From: Prolixibacteraceae bacterium
GTDB taxonomy: Bacteria; Bacteroidota; Bacteroidia; Bacteroidales; Prolixibacteraceae
Direction of reading: 5' to 3'
Assembly (NCBI GenBank): GCA_023228025.1
Contig: JALOCD010000022.1
Coordinates: forward strand, 1 to 44,725
Length of the DNA stretch: 44,725 bases
The position numbers were made by a program, and so were the translations under genes. This document shows positions 1 to 8,348 of the stretch, one piece after another. How positions within the stretch are numbered: position 1 is the first letter of the stretch; each line of letters begins with the position of its first letter. Below the pieces are notes generated by a model, which saw only the letters and a program-made list of their open reading frames with translations, was not told the DNA's origin and made no database searches.

Positions 1-171
1 GGATATATTTGGAAGGAATGCCTGTAAGGACAACAGCATAAAGATTTTCTTTCACAATGATAAAACGAAATCCTGCGAAGAACTTTATAGGAAAGCCGTA
101 TGCGGGAAAACCGCACGTACGGTTTGAGGAGGGGGTAGGGAAGGTTATTTTACCTTCCCCGCTCTACTCTA
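1..171 (+). mobile_element. 3' end of a group II intron (domains V and VI)
   Basis: Positions 93-125 fold as a canonical domain V. An 8-bp lower stem (93-100 with 118-125) carries the AGC triad at 94-96. A two-base CG bulge sits at 116-117, and a 5-bp upper stem (101-105 with 111-115) is capped by a GAAA-type loop. Positions 138-160 form the GGGAAGGT/ACCTTCCC hairpin of domain VI, followed by the common ending CTCTACTCTAC near 161-171. The catalytic RNA core and any intron-encoded reverse transcriptase must lie upstream of the window. The exact 3' junction is inferred, not proven. Confidence 0.82.
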
Positions 172-175
172 CTGT

Positions 176-243
176 CCTTAGTGGTAAAATATAAAGATTA
201 ACCACGAAGGACGCCAAGAACCACACAAAGGGCACAAAAGGGT
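176..243. repeat. Intergenic imperfect palindrome of the 'ccacgaagg/cacaaag' type
   Basis: GTGGT at 181-185 is answered by ACCAC at 200-204, followed by purine-rich words such as ACACAAAGGGCACAAAAG. The same vocabulary recurs at 7959-8055, 17179-17278, 42363-42540 and 44578-44703, so this is one member of a dispersed intergenic repeat family. It sits between the intron end and the HD-domain gene. I see no promoter consensus here. Confidence 0.5.
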
Positions 244-270
244 AGGGATAGTAGTTGGAATTTACTGACA

Positions 271-927
271 ATGATGAAGATAGAAGAACAAAATATAATT
301 GACGCTTGTGCATCTTACGTCAAAAATGAGTTGGAAGATGGTGAAAAGGGTCACGACTGGTGGCATATCCAAAGGGTCTGGCATACGGCAAGGTTAATCG
401 CTAACACAGAGCCATCCGACCCTTTTGTTGTCGAACTGGCAGCTTTGCTTCACGACATTGCCGATTCGAAATTTTATGGTGGCGACGAGGAGATTGGTCC
501 ACAGAAGGCCGAAACTTTCTTAAAATCAATGAATGTTCAGTCGGATGTCGTTGAGCATGTGGTAAATATTATTCGCCACATCTCATTCAAGGGAGGGAAC
601 CATCTCCAATTTTTTGACTCTCCTGAGTTGCAGGTTGTCCAGGATGCCGACCGGTTGGATGCCATGGGCGCCATTGGTATCGCGAGGGCGTTTCACTACG
701 GTGGATTTAAGAATAGGTTGCTCTACCATCCTGATATTCAGCCAAACATGAACATGACCAAAGAGGAGTACAAAAAAAGTGATGCCCCAACCATCAACCA
801 TTTCTATGAGAAATTGTTATTGTTAAAGGATCGGATGAATACCCCTACCGGGAAGGCCCTTGCAAAAAGAAGGCATGCGTTTATGGAGCAGTTTTTGACT
901 GAGTTTCATTACGAATGGAGAATCTAA
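271..927 (+). CDS. HD-domain phosphohydrolase (YedJ/YpgQ-like)
   Basis: This 218-residue cytosolic protein is a compact HD-superfamily metal-dependent phosphohydrolase. The metal ligands are visible in order: His32 in GHDWWH, the His61-Asp62 doublet in LLHDIAD, a further His near 103, and Asp125/Asp127 in VVQDADRLDAMGA. Length and motif spacing fit the YedJ/YpgQ group. In that family some members hydrolyse nucleotide phosphates; the substrate here is unknown. Two consecutive ATG codons (271 and 274) are possible starts. It ends 10 bp before the mprF-like gene and is probably the first gene of a three-gene operon, although a direct role in lipid modification is not evident. Confidence 0.85.
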   Translation: MMKIEEQNIIDACASYVKNELEDGEKGHDWWHIQRVWHTARLIANTEPSDPFVVELAALLHDIADSKFYGGDEEIGPQKAETFLKSMNVQSDVVEHVVNIIRHISFKGGNHLQFFDSPELQVVQDADRLDAMGAIGIARAFHYGGFKNRLLYHPDIQPNMNMTKEEYKKSDAPTINHFYEKLLLLKDRMNTPTGKALAKRRHAFMEQFLTEFHYEWRI

Positions 928-937
928 GATTTTAAAT

Positions 938-3583
938 ATGAACAAATTGAGGAGATTTACATTAACAATTTTCAATAAAATCTCTAAATTTTTCGGAGAC
1001 CGGAGTCTCTCATTCTCCTTTATCGGAGAAAATGGGAAATTGATTTTGCAATCCATATTTACTATTTTATCAATTGGTGTTGGAATTTGGTTCTTCAACC
1101 ACCAAAAGACAGAGTTGGCAGCGATCAATCAACTTCTGCGTTCGGCAGGATGGGAGCTGGTTCTGCTCGGATTGGGACTAACCGTCTGTTACATCGTGAT
1201 TCAAGGTTACATGTATGTTGCCTCGTTCGCCACTTTTCGTCATAAATTGCCGATATTACTTGGAATCAAACTATTCCTGAAGCGCAATTTTATCAGCGTT
1301 TTTCTCCCTGCGGGAGGGGTCTCTTCACTGGCGTTTTTTACCAGCGACATCGAAAGGCGGGGGATTACCAAATCGCACATCCATTTTGCATCTACCATTT
1401 ACGGATTCATCGGAATACTCTCTGTCGTTTTGGTCGCAGTACCCGCATTTGCCTATGCCGTAGCAGACGGTGCAATCGGACAGGGTGATTGGATTGGACT
1501 GTTGTCAGTGGTACTTCTGCTTGGATTTGTCTATCTGGGATTTCAATCATTTTTAAAAAAGGGACCCCTCTATCGCGGACTGATTCGCTTCTTTCCATCA
1601 CTCGAGGAGTTGGTTGTGGAACTGGAGGATATGAAACTGAACAGGTGGCAGCTTTTAAAAACGCTTGCCATCTCAGTTGTTATTGAACTTGTTGGTATTG
1701 CCCATCTTTATGTGGCGATGATGGCGCTGCATGTCCAACCCTCCATTTTTGTCGCAATGCTTGGATATATCATCTCGGTCATTTTCCTGATAGTATCTCC
1801 ATTTCTTCGGGGACTTGGCGCCATAGAACTCTCGATGGCTTTTGTATTGAACCGGTACGGATTCACAGACGTCGAAGCCATTGCCATCACTTTTTTGTAC
1901 CGGTTCTTTGAGTTCTGGATGCCATTGGTTGCAGGGATTTTCACCTTCCTGCTGAAGATCAACAAGTTGATTATGCGCATTGTTCCGGCATTGCTGCTTT
2001 TTGCACTTGGCATCGTCAATATCATATCAGTTTTGACTCCGGCCATCCACGAACGTGTTAGATGGCTTAGACATTTTATTCCCGTCGATGCAATGGTGGT
2101 ATCAAACTATTTCGTGCTTGTCCTTGGATTGATTTTACTGGTTACAGCTTCCTTCATGCTAAAGGGGTTAAGAACAGCCTGGTGGGTTGCCATTGTCCTA
2201 ACTGTTGTCTCTTTTTTCGGAAACCTTACCAAAGCTGTCGATTATGAAGAGGCTCTGCTTGCCCTGTTTGTACTTGGCGTACTCATTTACACCCGCAAAG
2301 ATTACTACATCAAGAACAATCCAAAGTTAAGGATCGTCGGTATACAAACAGCGCTGTTCAGCATTGCGGCAGTCATGGTTTACAGTGTGGTAGGATTTTA
2401 TTTTTTGGACAAGAAACATTTCAACATCGACTTCAGCCTGGTCGAATCTATGCAATATGCGATGGAGAACTATTTTCTCATCGGCAGCAGCGATTTAATT
2501 CCGGTCGACAAATTTGCTTCGAAATTTATTCTCACCATCAACATCAGTGGTTTCCTTTCCATGTCTTTCCTCTTTTATACCCTTATTCGGCCCTATTTTT
2601 TGAAAAATGCGTGTACCAAAGAGGAGATGGAACGACCCAACCGTCTGTTGAAAGAATACGGGAATTCCAGCCTTGATTATTTTAAGACTTACCAGGATAA
2701 AATGGTATTTGAACCTGACGGACATGAAGCATTTATCTCCTACCGGATTGCCGGCAATTTTGCCGTGGTGCTTGAGAATCCTGTAGCCAGGAATACGGAA
2801 GAGATGAAAAAGTGCATAGGTTTGTTTGATCGATTTTGTTATGAAAACGGTTTGAAGAGCTTCTATTACAGGGTTCCGCACGAGTCGTTGCCCTTATACA
2901 AAGGCATGAAAAAGAAGTCGATGTTTCTTGGACAGGAAGGGATTGTCGATCTCAGCAAGTTTTCCCTTGAAGGGGGATCCCGCAAATCCATCCGTAATGC
3001 CATATCCAAAGTGAAGGATCTGGGATACAAGATACTTTTTCATTTTCCTCCGATCAAAGACGGTCAGCTGCAAAAGATCAAATCTGTCTCGGACGAGTGG
3101 TTAGCGGATACCGGCCGAAATGAGATCATCTTTTCCCAGGGAATGTTCGACTGGGAGGAACTGAAACAGCAGACCATCTTAACGGTAGAAAACTCAGAGG
3201 AAAAAGTTGTCGCATTTCTGAATATCATTCCGGATTACGCGAAAGGCGAATCCACGTATGATTTGCTGCGTAAAACCAGTGACGCGCCCAATGGAGTGAT
3301 GGATTTTATTCTGGTCGAAATGTTCAATTATCTTAAATCAGAAGGATTTGAAACGGTAAACCTTGGTTTTGCCCCAATGTCCGGGCTCACAGATCCAACC
3401 AAATTCTCGGAAAAGTCCATGAAATTTGCCTACGAGAAGATCAAAAGTTTTTCTCAGTACAAGGGAATGCGCGAGTACAAGGAGAAATTTGCCACCATCT
3501 GGTACAACAAATACCTGATTTACCAGCATGATTATGATTTGACCCAGATCCCTGGCGCTTTGTCCAAAGTGATTAAAACATGA
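938..3583 (+). CDS. mprF: Lysyl-phosphatidylglycerol synthase/flippase, MprF-like
   Basis: This 881-residue protein has the full MprF layout. The N-terminal half (about residues 30-560) is a polytopic membrane flippase region with more than ten hydrophobic segments. The C-terminal third (about 570-870) is a cytosolic DUF2156/GNAT-like aminoacyltransferase domain. Family-typical stretches include RKSIRNAISKVKDLGYKI, the STYDLLRKTSDAPNGVMDF region and VNLGFAPMSGL. MprF enzymes move lysine (sometimes alanine) from aminoacyl-tRNA to phosphatidylglycerol and flip the product outward, lowering negative surface charge. Amino-acid specificity cannot be read here. The stop codon overlaps the next start (ATGA), which indicates translational coupling to the AcvB/VirJ-like gene. 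Length is normal for the family and no defect is visible. Confidence 0.87.
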   Translation: MNKLRRFTLTIFNKISKFFGDRSLSFSFIGENGKLILQSIFTILSIGVGIWFFNHQKTELAAINQLLRSAGWELVLLGLGLTVCYIVIQGYMYVASFATFRHKLPILLGIKLFLKRNFISVFLPAGGVSSLAFFTSDIERRGITKSHIHFASTIYGFIGILSVVLVAVPAFAYAVADGAIGQGDWIGLLSVVLLLGFVYLGFQSFLKKGPLYRGLIRFFPSLEELVVELEDMKLNRWQLLKTLAISVVIELVGIAHLYVAMMALHVQPSIFVAMLGYIISVIFLIVSPFLRGLGAIELSMAFVLNRYGFTDVEAIAITFLYRFFEFWMPLVAGIFTFLLKINKLIMRIVPALLLFALGIVNIISVLTPAIHERVRWLRHFIPVDAMVVSNYFVLVLGLILLVTASFMLKGLRTAWWVAIVLTVVSFFGNLTKAVDYEEALLALFVLGVLIYTRKDYYIKNNPKLRIVGIQTALFSIAAVMVYSVVGFYFLDKKHFNIDFSLVESMQYAMENYFLIGSSDLIPVDKFASKFILTINISGFLSMSFLFYTLIRPYFLKNACTKEEMERPNRLLKEYGNSSLDYFKTYQDKMVFEPDGHEAFISYRIAGNFAVVLENPVARNTEEMKKCIGLFDRFCYENGLKSFYYRVPHESLPLYKGMKKKSMFLGQEGIVDLSKFSLEGGSRKSIRNAISKVKDLGYKILFHFPPIKDGQLQKIKSVSDEWLADTGRNEIIFSQGMFDWEELKQQTILTVENSEEKVVAFLNIIPDYAKGESTYDLLRKTSDAPNGVMDFILVEMFNYLKSEGFETVNLGFAPMSGLTDPTKFSEKSMKFAYEKIKSFSQYKGMREYKEKFATIWYNKYLIYQHDYDLTQIPGALSKVIKT

Positions 3584-4290
3584 GAATCTTTATTCTGGTT
3601 TCAATTTCTTTGTTCATTGCCAGCGTCGCAGCTTTGGGCTCAAATGATGTTTTTCAGCGGAAATCCATTGAGGACTTGCCCTTGAAAGTGGTTGAAAGCT
3701 CAATAGAACCAACCTTCCCGATGGTGATCTATATCTCCGGGGACGGAGGATGGAGCACTTTCAGTGACTCTTTGTGTACCTATTTTTCTAAAGAGGGATT
3801 ACCGGTAGTGATTCTGAATTCCAAAAAATACTTCTGGGACAGGAAAACGCCTGATGAGGCTGCTGCAGATCTGGTTACCATTATTGAAACCTATGGCGCC
3901 AAATGGAAACGGAATAAATTTATCCTGACCGGTTTCTCATTCGGGGCATCCCTCGTTCCATTTTTGGAGAGCCGGCTACAGGCAGAAATTAAAGGCAGAC
4001 TCAGTTCATCCATCATGATCAACCCGGATATCCGCTGTGATTTTGAGGTGCATTTATCCGATATGCTCAATATTGGCCCCTCGAAGGGCGATTTTGACGT
4101 GATCGGGGAGATGAAAGCAGTCGATGTAACTAAAACATCCATCTTCTTTGGAAGTGACGAGAGTCCCGAAGTGCGGCAGGTTTTCAGCCAAACCGGCGCA
4201 AAAGTGCAAATCGTGCCGGGTGGACACCATTTTGACGACGATTACAAAGCCCTGTCTGAAATTTTGGTAAAGGAGATGATGAAGAAATAA
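3580..4290 (+). CDS. Secreted AcvB/VirJ-type hydrolase (putative aminoacyl-PG hydrolase)
   Basis: A 236-residue alpha/beta-hydrolase-like protein with an N-terminal export signal (about residues 1-20). It carries the VirJ-domain signatures SGDGGW (53-58), nucleophile elbow GFSFGA with Ser120, and GGHHFDDDY near the C terminus, giving a plausible Ser-Asp-His set. In alphaproteobacteria, AcvB/AtvA/VirJ proteins are encoded with MprF-type synthases (lpiA-atvA), and AcvB hydrolyses lysyl-phosphatidylglycerol in the periplasm. The ATGA overlap with the mprF-like gene makes the same synthesis/turnover pairing likely here. Assignment to VirJ is by motif; the activity is inferred. It is shorter than Agrobacterium AcvB and corresponds to a single VirJ domain. 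Confidence 0.8.
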   Translation: MRIFILVSISLFIASVAALGSNDVFQRKSIEDLPLKVVESSIEPTFPMVIYISGDGGWSTFSDSLCTYFSKEGLPVVILNSKKYFWDRKTPDEAAADLVTIIETYGAKWKRNKFILTGFSFGASLVPFLESRLQAEIKGRLSSSIMINPDIRCDFEVHLSDMLNIGPSKGDFDVIGEMKAVDVTKTSIFFGSDESPEVRQVFSQTGAKVQIVPGGHHFDDDYKALSEILVKEMMKK

Positions 4291-4491
4291 TGTGAAAATT
4301 GGGAAATGTGGAAATGTGAAAATGAAGCTGGGCTTTGAGCATAGCCGAAGAATCGAAGGGAGAAAATGAGAAGATGAGAAAATGAGAAGATAGGATCAGT
4401 TTAATCTTGAAATTTTGTAATCCCGGCAGGGATGACCAATATTGTAGCCCGGGGTAAAGCGACGAAGGAGTGACACCCCGGGTTAGGAATG
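4290..4491. repeat. ~200-bp inverted repeat, left copy
   Basis: This segment is a near-complete reverse complement of 6418-6620. It includes a GTAGCCCGGGG...CACCCCGGGTTAGGAATG core, a purine-rich 'gagaaaatgagaag' tract and the 'gggctttgagcatagccgaag' segment. The two copies flank the heme-protein and MATE genes. The remaining stretch to the next gene (4492-4663) holds a CCGTCCG/CGGACGG dyad at about 4507-4553 and nothing else I recognise. Confidence 0.85.
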
Positions 4492-4663
4492 ATGCATGAT
4501 GCACCGTCCGCGGGAGCATCAAGCTAAAGCAGAACGGATTATTTCGGACGGAATGGCTGAGAAATTGGAAATTGGGTAGGTGGGTTATTCGCTCTGACCA
4601 AATTTATTTCTTTATTTTGTGAAACATCTTGATCCAAATTGTAGTTGAATTGATAATAATAAC

Positions 4664-5062
4664 ATGATTGAGACAAAATTTAGATTATTCAATATGACTG
4701 GAAGATTAAGTATTATAGCTGCTGTTTTATTTTGTGCCGGATCGGCATTTGCCCAGGATCCTGCGAAGAAAGATTCGGTATCTACCATCCCTGCCGAGGT
4801 TATGACTGTGATCAAACCTTCCTGCATGCCCTGCCATTCCAACGAAGGACGGGATAAACCAAAGGCCAAGGTGAATTTCTCCGTTTGGGAACAATACAGT
4901 CCTATGGAAAAGACGATGCTTGCAGGCTCTATTCAGGACGAAGTAAAGAAAAAAGAGATGCCACCCAAACGTTTTTTGGAATCCCATCCTGACGCCGCTT
5001 TAATAGAGGCCCAGATCAATCAGATCGTTCAATGGTGCGATTCTTTAAAAGCCAAACCATAA
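4664..5062 (+). CDS. Exported single-heme c-type cytochrome-like heme-binding protein
   Basis: A 132-residue protein with a cleavable signal peptide ending in SAFAQ (about residues 11-31; Met11 at 4694 is an alternative start). A single c-type heme site CMPCH lies at residues 54-58. Downstream, EMPPKRFL...HPDA and a C-terminal IVQWC match the layout of the small heme-binding-domain family found in Bacteroidota. It probably acts as a periplasmic electron carrier or heme sensor; the partner is unknown. It lies 20 bp upstream of the MATE gene and may be cotranscribed. NDH-2, a quinone reductase, is close by but convergent, so a shared role is only suggestive. Confidence 0.8.
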   Translation: MIETKFRLFNMTGRLSIIAAVLFCAGSAFAQDPAKKDSVSTIPAEVMTVIKPSCMPCHSNEGRDKPKAKVNFSVWEQYSPMEKTMLAGSIQDEVKKKEMPPKRFLESHPDAALIEAQINQIVQWCDSLKAKP

Positions 5063-5082
5063 TCTAACTGTCTCACCCTTTC

Positions 5083-6411
5083 ATGTCGAAACCCTCCAAC
5101 AAGGAGATCTGGCAGATCTCCGGACCGATCATGCTTAGTCTTCTGGCGCAGAACATCGTCGGCGTCACAGATACCGCCTTTCTCGGAAGGGTTGGGGAGG
5201 TTGAGCTTGGCGCTTCGGCCATTGGCGGGGTCTTCTACCTGATCCTATTCATGGTGGGTTTCGGATTCACGACTGGGGTACAGATTCTGGTGGCGCGTCG
5301 TTATGGAGAAAAAAACTATTCGGCCATAGGGCCAGTTTTTGACAACAGCTTCTATTTCGTCGGAATTTTTTCGCTGGTAATGACGGTTGTAGTTTACCTT
5401 TTTGGAAGTTCTTTTCTGAGGTTGGCGCTGACTTCCGATCCTATTTATGAAGCGAGTTCTATCTTTTTGAAATACAGGATTCTGGGTCTCTTTTTTGCCA
5501 CAAGCGCCATGCTCTTTCGTTCTTTTTATACGGGGATCTCCTTTACAAAATACCTGAGCATCAGTGCGGCCATCATGGCAATTCTCAACATTATCCTGGA
5601 TTACCTGTTGATCTTTGGTCATGCGGGTTTTCCAAAGATGGGGATACAAGGCGCGGGCATTGCCTCATCCATCTCCGAAGGTTGTGCACTCCTCTTTTTC
5701 ATTTGGATAACGGCTGGAAACAGTAAATTAAAGCAGTTTCACCTTTTTCGTTTGGTGAAACCGGATCTTGCTATCATCAAAAAGACCCTCAGTATTTCAG
5801 TTTTTATCATGATGCAGTTTGTGCTCTCGTTCGGCAGTTGGTTCGTCTTTTTTATGCTTGTAGAAAAAATGGGAGAGAGGCCGCTGGCCGTATCAAATAT
5901 TATCCGTTCCATCTATATCTTTTTCATGATTCCTGGTTGGGCGCTCTGCTCTGTAACGAGCTCACTGGTAAGCAGTGCCATTGGTGAGGGAAAACCCGAA
6001 AGTGTCATGCCAATCATACTCAAAATAATGAAAGTCAGTTTTTTGGCTGTTTCAGGTATCGTATTGATTGCCTTGATGTTCCCTGATTTTATCATCTCCA
6101 TTTACACCAATAATCTGGCCTTGGTTGAATCGACTATTCCTTCCTTTTACATCATCATGGGTGCGCTCACCATCTTCTCCGTGATGAGCATTCTTTTCAA
6201 TGGGGTGCTGGGAACGGCAAATACCCGAATTTCACTGGTAATTGAAGCGATCACATTATCCGCCTATCTGGGATTTACCTGGTTGATCGCGGTTCATCTG
6301 AAGTTAACCATCGAACTGGTTTGGATAGCCGAATATGTCTATTTTACCCTTATCGGGCTCCTTTCACTCTGGTACCTGAAGAAGGGCAATTGGCGGGCAA
6401 AGAGAATCTGA
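5083..6411 (+). CDS. MATE-family multidrug/cation antiporter
   Basis: A 442-residue inner-membrane protein with about 12 hydrophobic helices in two related halves. It opens with the MATE signature: EIWQISGPIMLSLLAQNIVG, then TDTAFLGRVGEVELGA. MATE proteins export drugs or metabolites in exchange for sodium or protons. Length is typical and the frame is intact from ATG to TGA. The gene begins 20 bp after the heme-binding protein. It ends just before the right copy of a 200-bp inverted repeat, so this two-gene segment is bounded by inverted repeats. The substrate cannot be deduced. Confidence 0.9.
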   Translation: MSKPSNKEIWQISGPIMLSLLAQNIVGVTDTAFLGRVGEVELGASAIGGVFYLILFMVGFGFTTGVQILVARRYGEKNYSAIGPVFDNSFYFVGIFSLVMTVVVYLFGSSFLRLALTSDPIYEASSIFLKYRILGLFFATSAMLFRSFYTGISFTKYLSISAAIMAILNIILDYLLIFGHAGFPKMGIQGAGIASSISEGCALLFFIWITAGNSKLKQFHLFRLVKPDLAIIKKTLSISVFIMMQFVLSFGSWFVFFMLVEKMGERPLAVSNIIRSIYIFFMIPGWALCSVTSSLVSSAIGEGKPESVMPIILKIMKVSFLAVSGIVLIALMFPDFIISIYTNNLALVESTIPSFYIIMGALTIFSVMSILFNGVLGTANTRISLVIEAITLSAYLGFTWLIAVHLKLTIELVWIAEYVYFTLIGLLSLWYLKKGNWRAKRI

Positions 6412-6417
6412 AATCGG

Positions 6418-6620
6418 CATTCCTAACCCGGGGTGTCGCTCCTTCGTCGCTTTACCCCGGGCTACAATACTGGTCATCCCTGCCGGGATTACAAAATTTC
6501 AAGATTAAACTCAGCCTTTCTTCTCATTTTCTCATTTTCCCATTTTCTCCCTTCGATCCTACGGCTTTGCTCAAAGCCCGGCTTCATTTCCACATTTCCC
6601 AATTTCCCAATTTTCACATT
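6418..6620. repeat. ~200-bp inverted repeat, right copy
   Basis: Reverse complement of 4290-4491 with a few substitutions. Reading plus-ward it starts CATTCCTAACCCGGGGTG and ends in the pyrimidine-rich 'cacatttcccaatttccc' tract. It touches the stop codon of the NDH-2 gene. GC-rich pieces of the same style also appear near 40560-40640. Confidence 0.85.
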
Positions 6621-7908
6621 AATTCCTGGCCTTGTGCCTGATCAGCAATCTCAGCGCCTGATCATAGGTGATGTATTTCCAGGTCCAGTCGAGCAGAATG
6701 AAGAGCTTGTTTTTCACACCGATGATCGAAAGAAGATGGACGATCGACCAGAGCATCCAGGCTATGTAACCCTTAAATTTTCCAAAAGGCAGATCGGCGA
6801 CGGCCAGATGACGGCCAACCGTGGCCAATGAACCCTTGTCGTGGTAATGAAAATGCTTCAGCGGTTTGTTTTTAGCCATTCGTCTGATATTGCCGGATAG
6901 CAGACTCGCCTGTTGCAGGGCTACCTGTGCAACCTGGGGATGTCCGTTGGGGTAAGTCTCTTCTGTCATCAGGCTGTTGTCGCCAATGGCAAAAATGTTT
7001 TGGTGCCCTTCCACCTGGTTGAACCTGTTGACCACGAGCCTGTTGTTTCGTCCGTAGGATTGGTCAGGAATGCCTTCTATCCGTTCTGAGGTAATCCCGG
7101 CTGCCCATATTACATTTTTGACATTGATCGATTCGTTGTTGGGAAGCGAAAGGACCCTGTCGTCGTAATTCAGAACGGCAGTACCAGTCCTTACTTCGAC
7201 GCCCAGTTCTTCGAGATATTTTCTTGCTGTTATTGATGCTTCCTGCGACATTCCGGCCAATAATCGGGGCGATGCTTCGAACAGCATGATCTTCATGTTG
7301 TTCATGTCGAGTTCGGGATAGTCTTTCGGCAAGACATACTTCTTCATCTCCGCCACCGCGCCGGCAAGTTCGACACCTGTGGGGCCACCGCCAATGATTG
7401 CAACATTCAGATAGGTACTTATATCCTCCTTCGTCGCTTTATTAAGAGCTTTTTCAAAGTTTCGAAGAATTCTGTTTCGGATAAAAAGAGCATCCGGCGC
7501 CGATTTCATTTGCAGGGAGTTCTTTTCGATGGCCTCATTCCCAAAGAAATTGGTCTTGGCGCCAGTTGCCAGAATCAGAAAATCATAGCTCAAAACACCT
7601 ATATCTGTCGATATTTCATTGATATCCGGATGAACGGCCTCCAACTGTGTCATTCGAAAATGAATATGGGTGTTCTGAAGTACTTTGCGAAGCGGAAAGG
7701 AGATGGCGCTGGGTTCCAACCCCGACATGGCCACCTGGTACAACAGTGGCTGGAACAAATGATAGTTGTTCCGGTCGATCAAGACAATTTGATATTTGAG
7801 CTTACGCAGTTTCAGCGCCAGTTTCAACCCTCCAAAACCACCCCCAACTATTACTATTCGTTTGGTTTCCGGTTCCGGAATGTATAAAATCTTGGTATTT
7901 ACAGACAT
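6619..7908 (-). CDS. ndh: Type II NADH:quinone oxidoreductase (NDH-2)
   Basis: Single-subunit flavoprotein that oxidises NADH and reduces quinone at the inner membrane without pumping protons. The first dinucleotide fold has IVIVGGGFGG (FAD), the second has VAIIGGGPTGVELAG (NADH). VIWAAGI and NIFAIGDNS are the conserved FAD-contacting segments of the family. The C-terminal ~60 residues are hydrophobic/amphipathic and would anchor the enzyme. The open frame extends to 7962, but I place the start at ATG 7908 (MSVNTKILYI), giving 429 residues, because the preceding residues do not resemble the family. No partner genes are adjacent; 7909-8348 upstream is intergenic. Confidence 0.9.
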   Translation of the reverse strand: MSVNTKILYIPEPETKRIVIVGGGFGGLKLALKLRKLKYQIVLIDRNNYHLFQPLLYQVAMSGLEPSAISFPLRKVLQNTHIHFRMTQLEAVHPDINEISTDIGVLSYDFLILATGAKTNFFGNEAIEKNSLQMKSAPDALFIRNRILRNFEKALNKATKEDISTYLNVAIIGGGPTGVELAGAVAEMKKYVLPKDYPELDMNNMKIMLFEASPRLLAGMSQEASITARKYLEELGVEVRTGTAVLNYDDRVLSLPNNESINVKNVIWAAGITSERIEGIPDQSYGRNNRLVVNRFNQVEGHQNIFAIGDNSLMTEETYPNGHPQVAQVALQQASLLSGNIRRMAKNKPLKHFHYHDKGSLATVGRHLAVADLPFGKFKGYIAWMLWSIVHLLSIIGVKNKLFILLDWTWKYITYDQALRLLIRHKARN

Positions 7909-7958
7909 GGAATTATTGTTCGTTATATTTTGAGTCCATTCTGATAAGTATTTTCCTG

Positions 7959-8055
7959 CCACAAAGGCACTAAGGGCACAAAGGTTTCACTAAGAGTAAT
8001 AGTGCCGACATTTAAGTCTTTGTGAAACCTTAGTGATTTAGTGACTTAGTGGCCC
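7959..8055. repeat. Intergenic palindromic repeat of 'cactaagggcacaaagg' type
   Basis: GGCACTAAGGGCACAAAGG is answered by CTTTGTGAAACCTTAGTG and CACTAAG/CTTAGTG pairs, forming an imperfect long hairpin. It lies between the divergent NDH-2 and OmpA-type genes and belongs to the same family as the repeats at 176, 17179, 42363 and 44578. No start codon with coding character lies inside. Confidence 0.6.
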
Positions 8056-8216
8056 TCTTTATTTTTTTACTTTTTGGAGAGGGCTCATTATTTAGAACGA
8101 AAGAAACATCCGAAAGTTTTCCTGGTAAGTTAAGAAAATGTAATCAAATCCCCATCCCAATCTTAAATTGCCCCGGATTAAAGTTATATTTTGTTAAATG
8201 TTGATAATGAACGATG

Positions 8217-8243
8217 TTTGTAATCGGCTTAGTTCTAAATTTG
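8217..8243 (+). promoter_or_regulatory. Putative Bacteroidota promoter for the OmpA-type gene
   Basis: A perfect -7 box TAAATTTG (8236-8243) fits TAnnTTTG, with TTTG at 8217-8220 as a possible -33 element. The 15-bp spacer is shorter than the usual 17-23 bp, so the -33 assignment is weak. It would give a leader of about 100 nt to the ATG at 8349. Confidence 0.4.
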
Positions 8244-8348
8244 TATTGAACAAGAAAAATGGTTTCGATTGTGGTGACAGCAATATTTTATTGGTAACCG
8301 TGGCGAAACGGTATAAATGAGTAGTTAGACAAGTAAATAGATACAGTT

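Noticed and set aside
4184..6831. Frames inside the 200-bp inverted repeats
   Set aside because: Products such as SLYPGLQYWSSLPGLQNF appear in both arms because the arms are copies; they are repeat DNA, not genes.
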